Positions 62,626 through 64,000 of a stretch of DNA of 64,000 bases are shown piece by piece (within the stretch, counting starts at the first letter, position 1; each line of letters begins with the position of its first letter). Location: contig NZ_CAJXTC010000008.1 of NCBI RefSeq assembly GCF_913060805.1, positions 62,001 to 126,000 on the forward strand, given 5' to 3'. The DNA comes from an uncultured Draconibacterium sp. (lineage in GTDB: Bacteria; Bacteroidota; Bacteroidia; Bacteroidales; Prolixibacteraceae). The notes beneath the pieces were generated by a model. That model did no database searches. It was not told the origin of the DNA and worked only from the letters and a program-made list of their open reading frames with translations. Made by a program: the position numbers and the translations under genes.

Positions 62626-63138
62626 ATGAGACGAATTGGACTGTTATCCGACACACACGGATTTATTCACGAGCGTATTTATACTTTTTTCGACAAGGTG
62701 GATGAGATTTGGCATGCAGGCGATTTTGGAAATATAGAAACTGCAGATCGTTTAGCAGAATTTAAACCTTTGCGTGGTGTTTACGGAAATATTGACGGGC
62801 AGGATGTTCGTGTTGTTCATCCGATGCATCAGCGTTTTAAATGCGAGGAGGTGGATGTTTGGATAACGCATATTGGTGGTTACCCGGGGCGTTACGAGCG
62901 CTACGTAAAACCGGATATTTATACCAATTCGCCGGATCTTTTTATTAGCGGGCACTCGCATATTTTAAAAGTGATCTTTGATAAAAAACTCAATTTTTTG
63001 CACATGAATCCGGGAGCTGCGGGTTACAAAGGTTTTCATAAAGTGTGCACTGCCCTGCGTTTTGTGATTGACGGAAAAGAAATTCGTGATCTTGAAATTT
63101 GGGAGTTACCGCGGCATGAAGCGGTACCGAAATTATGA
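62626..63138 (+). CDS. YfcE-type metallophosphodiesterase
   Basis: 170-residue calcineurin-like phosphoesterase. Metal ligands are SDTHG (residues 8-12), HAGDFGN near 30, GVYGNID near 50-56, THIGGYPGRY near 82-91 and SGHSH near 106. The group cleaves phosphodiesters; substrate is unknown. TAATTTG at 62599-62605 is a promoter-like box 21 nt upstream. The stop overlaps that of the convergent PLD-like gene by 6 bp. Confidence 0.9.
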   Translation: MRRIGLLSDTHGFIHERIYTFFDKVDEIWHAGDFGNIETADRLAEFKPLRGVYGNIDGQDVRVVHPMHQRFKCEEVDVWITHIGGYPGRYERYVKPDIYTNSPDLFISGHSHILKVIFDKKLNFLHMNPGAAGYKGFHKVCTALRFVIDGKEIRDLEIWELPRHEAVPKL

Positions 63139-63804
63139 TACCTTGAAATCGTATAGCTCTTTCCAGAGGCGGTTAAATTCTTCGTAGTATTGTTCTACAA
63201 TCTCATACTTTGTAGTAGCCACCAGGTTTTCCTGATTGTGTTTGGTGGCGGTGTAAGTCCAGTTAAAACTGCCAGTAATTGCAATTTTATTATCGATAAT
63301 GCCAAATTTATTGTGCATGTGATAATGCGAATGATCGATTTTTACAGGAATTCCGGCCTCGGCAAGTTTGGCAATTTCAGAGCCATTATCTTCCATTTTT
63401 TCGTCGTCGGTAATTATCCGCACTTTTACACCGCGTTTATGGCACGAAATTATTCTACGTGCCAGGTCGTTATCGGTAATGGTAAAAATGCACAAATCAA
63501 CGGTGTGAGAAGCATGATCGAGCAGCATTTTAATCTCATTTTTAATATCGTTCCCCGGACTAAAAAATACACGGTTAAAGTGAAACGCATGCTCGTTTAT
63601 CAGGGTGATGCAGGTTTCTAACCACGAAATAACATGATTATGACCAGATGCCTCCAACTCTTTGCCCTTTTCAATCAGCATCTTTTTAAGTGCTTCTCTG
63701 TCTTTACGATTGAGTCTTTTCAGTCTGCCGATGATCGAATTCGGCACTTCGTTTTCAACTAACGAATCACAGCGCTTAACAAAGTAATTAAAAAGGTCTT
63801 GCAT
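63133..63804 (-). CDS. PLD-like nuclease-type protein with one HKD motif
   Basis: 223 residues. The C-terminal domain has HMHNKFGIIDNKIAITGSFNW near 164-184, a single HxK(x)4D motif, as in the Nuc-type members that act as dimers. The N-terminal 85 residues are helical and basic with no recognised domain. It could be a nuclease, phospholipase or transferase; the family shows no other clue. No signal peptide is apparent. Neighbours give no pathway. Confidence 0.8.
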   Translation of the reverse strand: MQDLFNYFVKRCDSLVENEVPNSIIGRLKRLNRKDREALKKMLIEKGKELEASGHNHVISWLETCITLINEHAFHFNRVFFSPGNDIKNEIKMLLDHASHTVDLCIFTITDNDLARRIISCHKRGVKVRIITDDEKMEDNGSEIAKLAEAGIPVKIDHSHYHMHNKFGIIDNKIAITGSFNWTYTATKHNQENLVATTKYEIVEQYYEEFNRLWKELYDFKVS

Positions 63805-63807
63805 ATA

Positions 63808-63882
63808 TTTTAGTTAAAAGTAGAAAGTAAAAAGGCAAAAGCTGAATTATACAATTTTACAGTTTTGCAATTTCTCAATTTT
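63808..63882. repeat. dispersed AT-rich repeat in the gap before the cut gene
   Basis: Contains AAGGCAAAAG (63832-63841) and a phrase of CAATTTT/CAGTTTTG-type units. The same arrangement (AAGGCAAAAG followed by CAATTT-type words) is seen in the arcB-arcC gap and in the spacer at 5.5-5.7 kb. Confidence 0.65.
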
Positions 63883-63883
63883 A

Positions 63884-64000
63884 TTATTCAGGTTTAATAA
63901 AAGAATGTGCTACCCAGTTATTTTTTTCCACAAAACCGGCATCTTTCATTCCAAGGCTTTCTGCTTTTGCTTTTATATCCCGAATGTCTTCAGTGTAAAA
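63884..64000 (-). CDS. unidentified gene, C-terminal 38 residues only
   Basis: The frame is open from the window edge to a double stop at 63881-63886. The visible end (FYTEDIRDIKAKAESLG, then GFVEKNNWVAHSFIKPE) is too short to name; a small-molecule methyltransferase end is possible but not shown. Confidence 0.5.
   Translation of the reverse strand, partial: FYTEDIRDIKAKAESLGMKDAGFVEKNNWVAHSFIKPE

Overview
The window is a gene-dense piece of a Bacteroidota chromosome. The signs are TAnnTTTG-type promoter boxes just upstream of many genes, a C-terminal type IX secretion sorting domain, a carboxypeptidase-like/TonB-dependent receptor, two DUF5916 proteins, a GH106 glycosidase and almost no Shine-Dalgarno sequences. 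A marine or gut-like member of the Marinilabiliales is my guess from gene content; no rRNA or marker gene here proves it. I see no tRNA, rRNA, CRISPR array, prophage, transposase or origin.

Layout. 1-1.8 kb: cut ornithine carbamoyltransferase and carbamate kinase. 2.2-5.4 kb: FtsK translocase and a LolA-like protein. 5.4-5.9 kb: a repeat-filled spacer between two near-identical terminators, containing a run of ten 7-bp units. 5.9-10.7 kb: pyruvate kinase, dehydroquinase, XerD, and ATP-type PEP carboxykinase. 10.8-17.5 kb: FUSC membrane protein, a sugar epimerase-like enzyme and a tandem pair of ClC/CBS chloride transporters. 17.6-27.3 kb: glycosylasparaginase, a glycine-rich RRM protein, a cytidylate-kinase-like protein, Gfo/Idh oxidoreductase, SulP transporter, aldo/keto reductase, FRG-domain protein, a small secreted protein, a methyltransferase and a PhzF-like enzyme. 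27.5-46.8 kb: envelope and carbohydrate genes (TonB receptor, sialate O-acetylesterase, a membrane protein/HTH pair, a type IX cargo protein, GH106, a PQQ-like propeller, two convergent DUF5916 paralogues), interrupted by class I fumarase and a 3-hydroxyisobutyrate-dehydrogenase-like enzyme. 46.9-55.9 kb: an AraC remnant, an MFS exporter, then a molybdenum-hydroxylase island. 55.9-64 kb: GH3 glucosidase, RsmE, cytochrome bd oxidase, SixA, a monooxygenase-fold protein, a phosphodiesterase, a PLD-like protein and a cut gene.

The clearest functional grouping is the molybdenum island. A Tat-exported two-subunit hydroxylase of the IorAB type is followed by moaA-moaD-moaE-thiF/moeB (cofactor synthesis) and by xdhC plus a MocA-like cytidylyltransferase (sulfuration and CMP-tailoring of the cofactor). 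Together they could build the enzyme and most of its cofactor; moaC, mogA and moeA are not in the window.

I did not find an obviously new multi-gene system. The observations most worth a second look are the heptanucleotide repeat spacer, the tandem ClC pair with a hydrophobic residue at the inner proton-glutamate position, the MoeB/ThiF homologue without zinc cysteines next to a MoaE with a histidine-rich tail, the exact 54-bp repeat in the RRM protein gene, the convergent DUF5916 paralogues, and the near-constant distance between the promoter box and the start codon across many genes.
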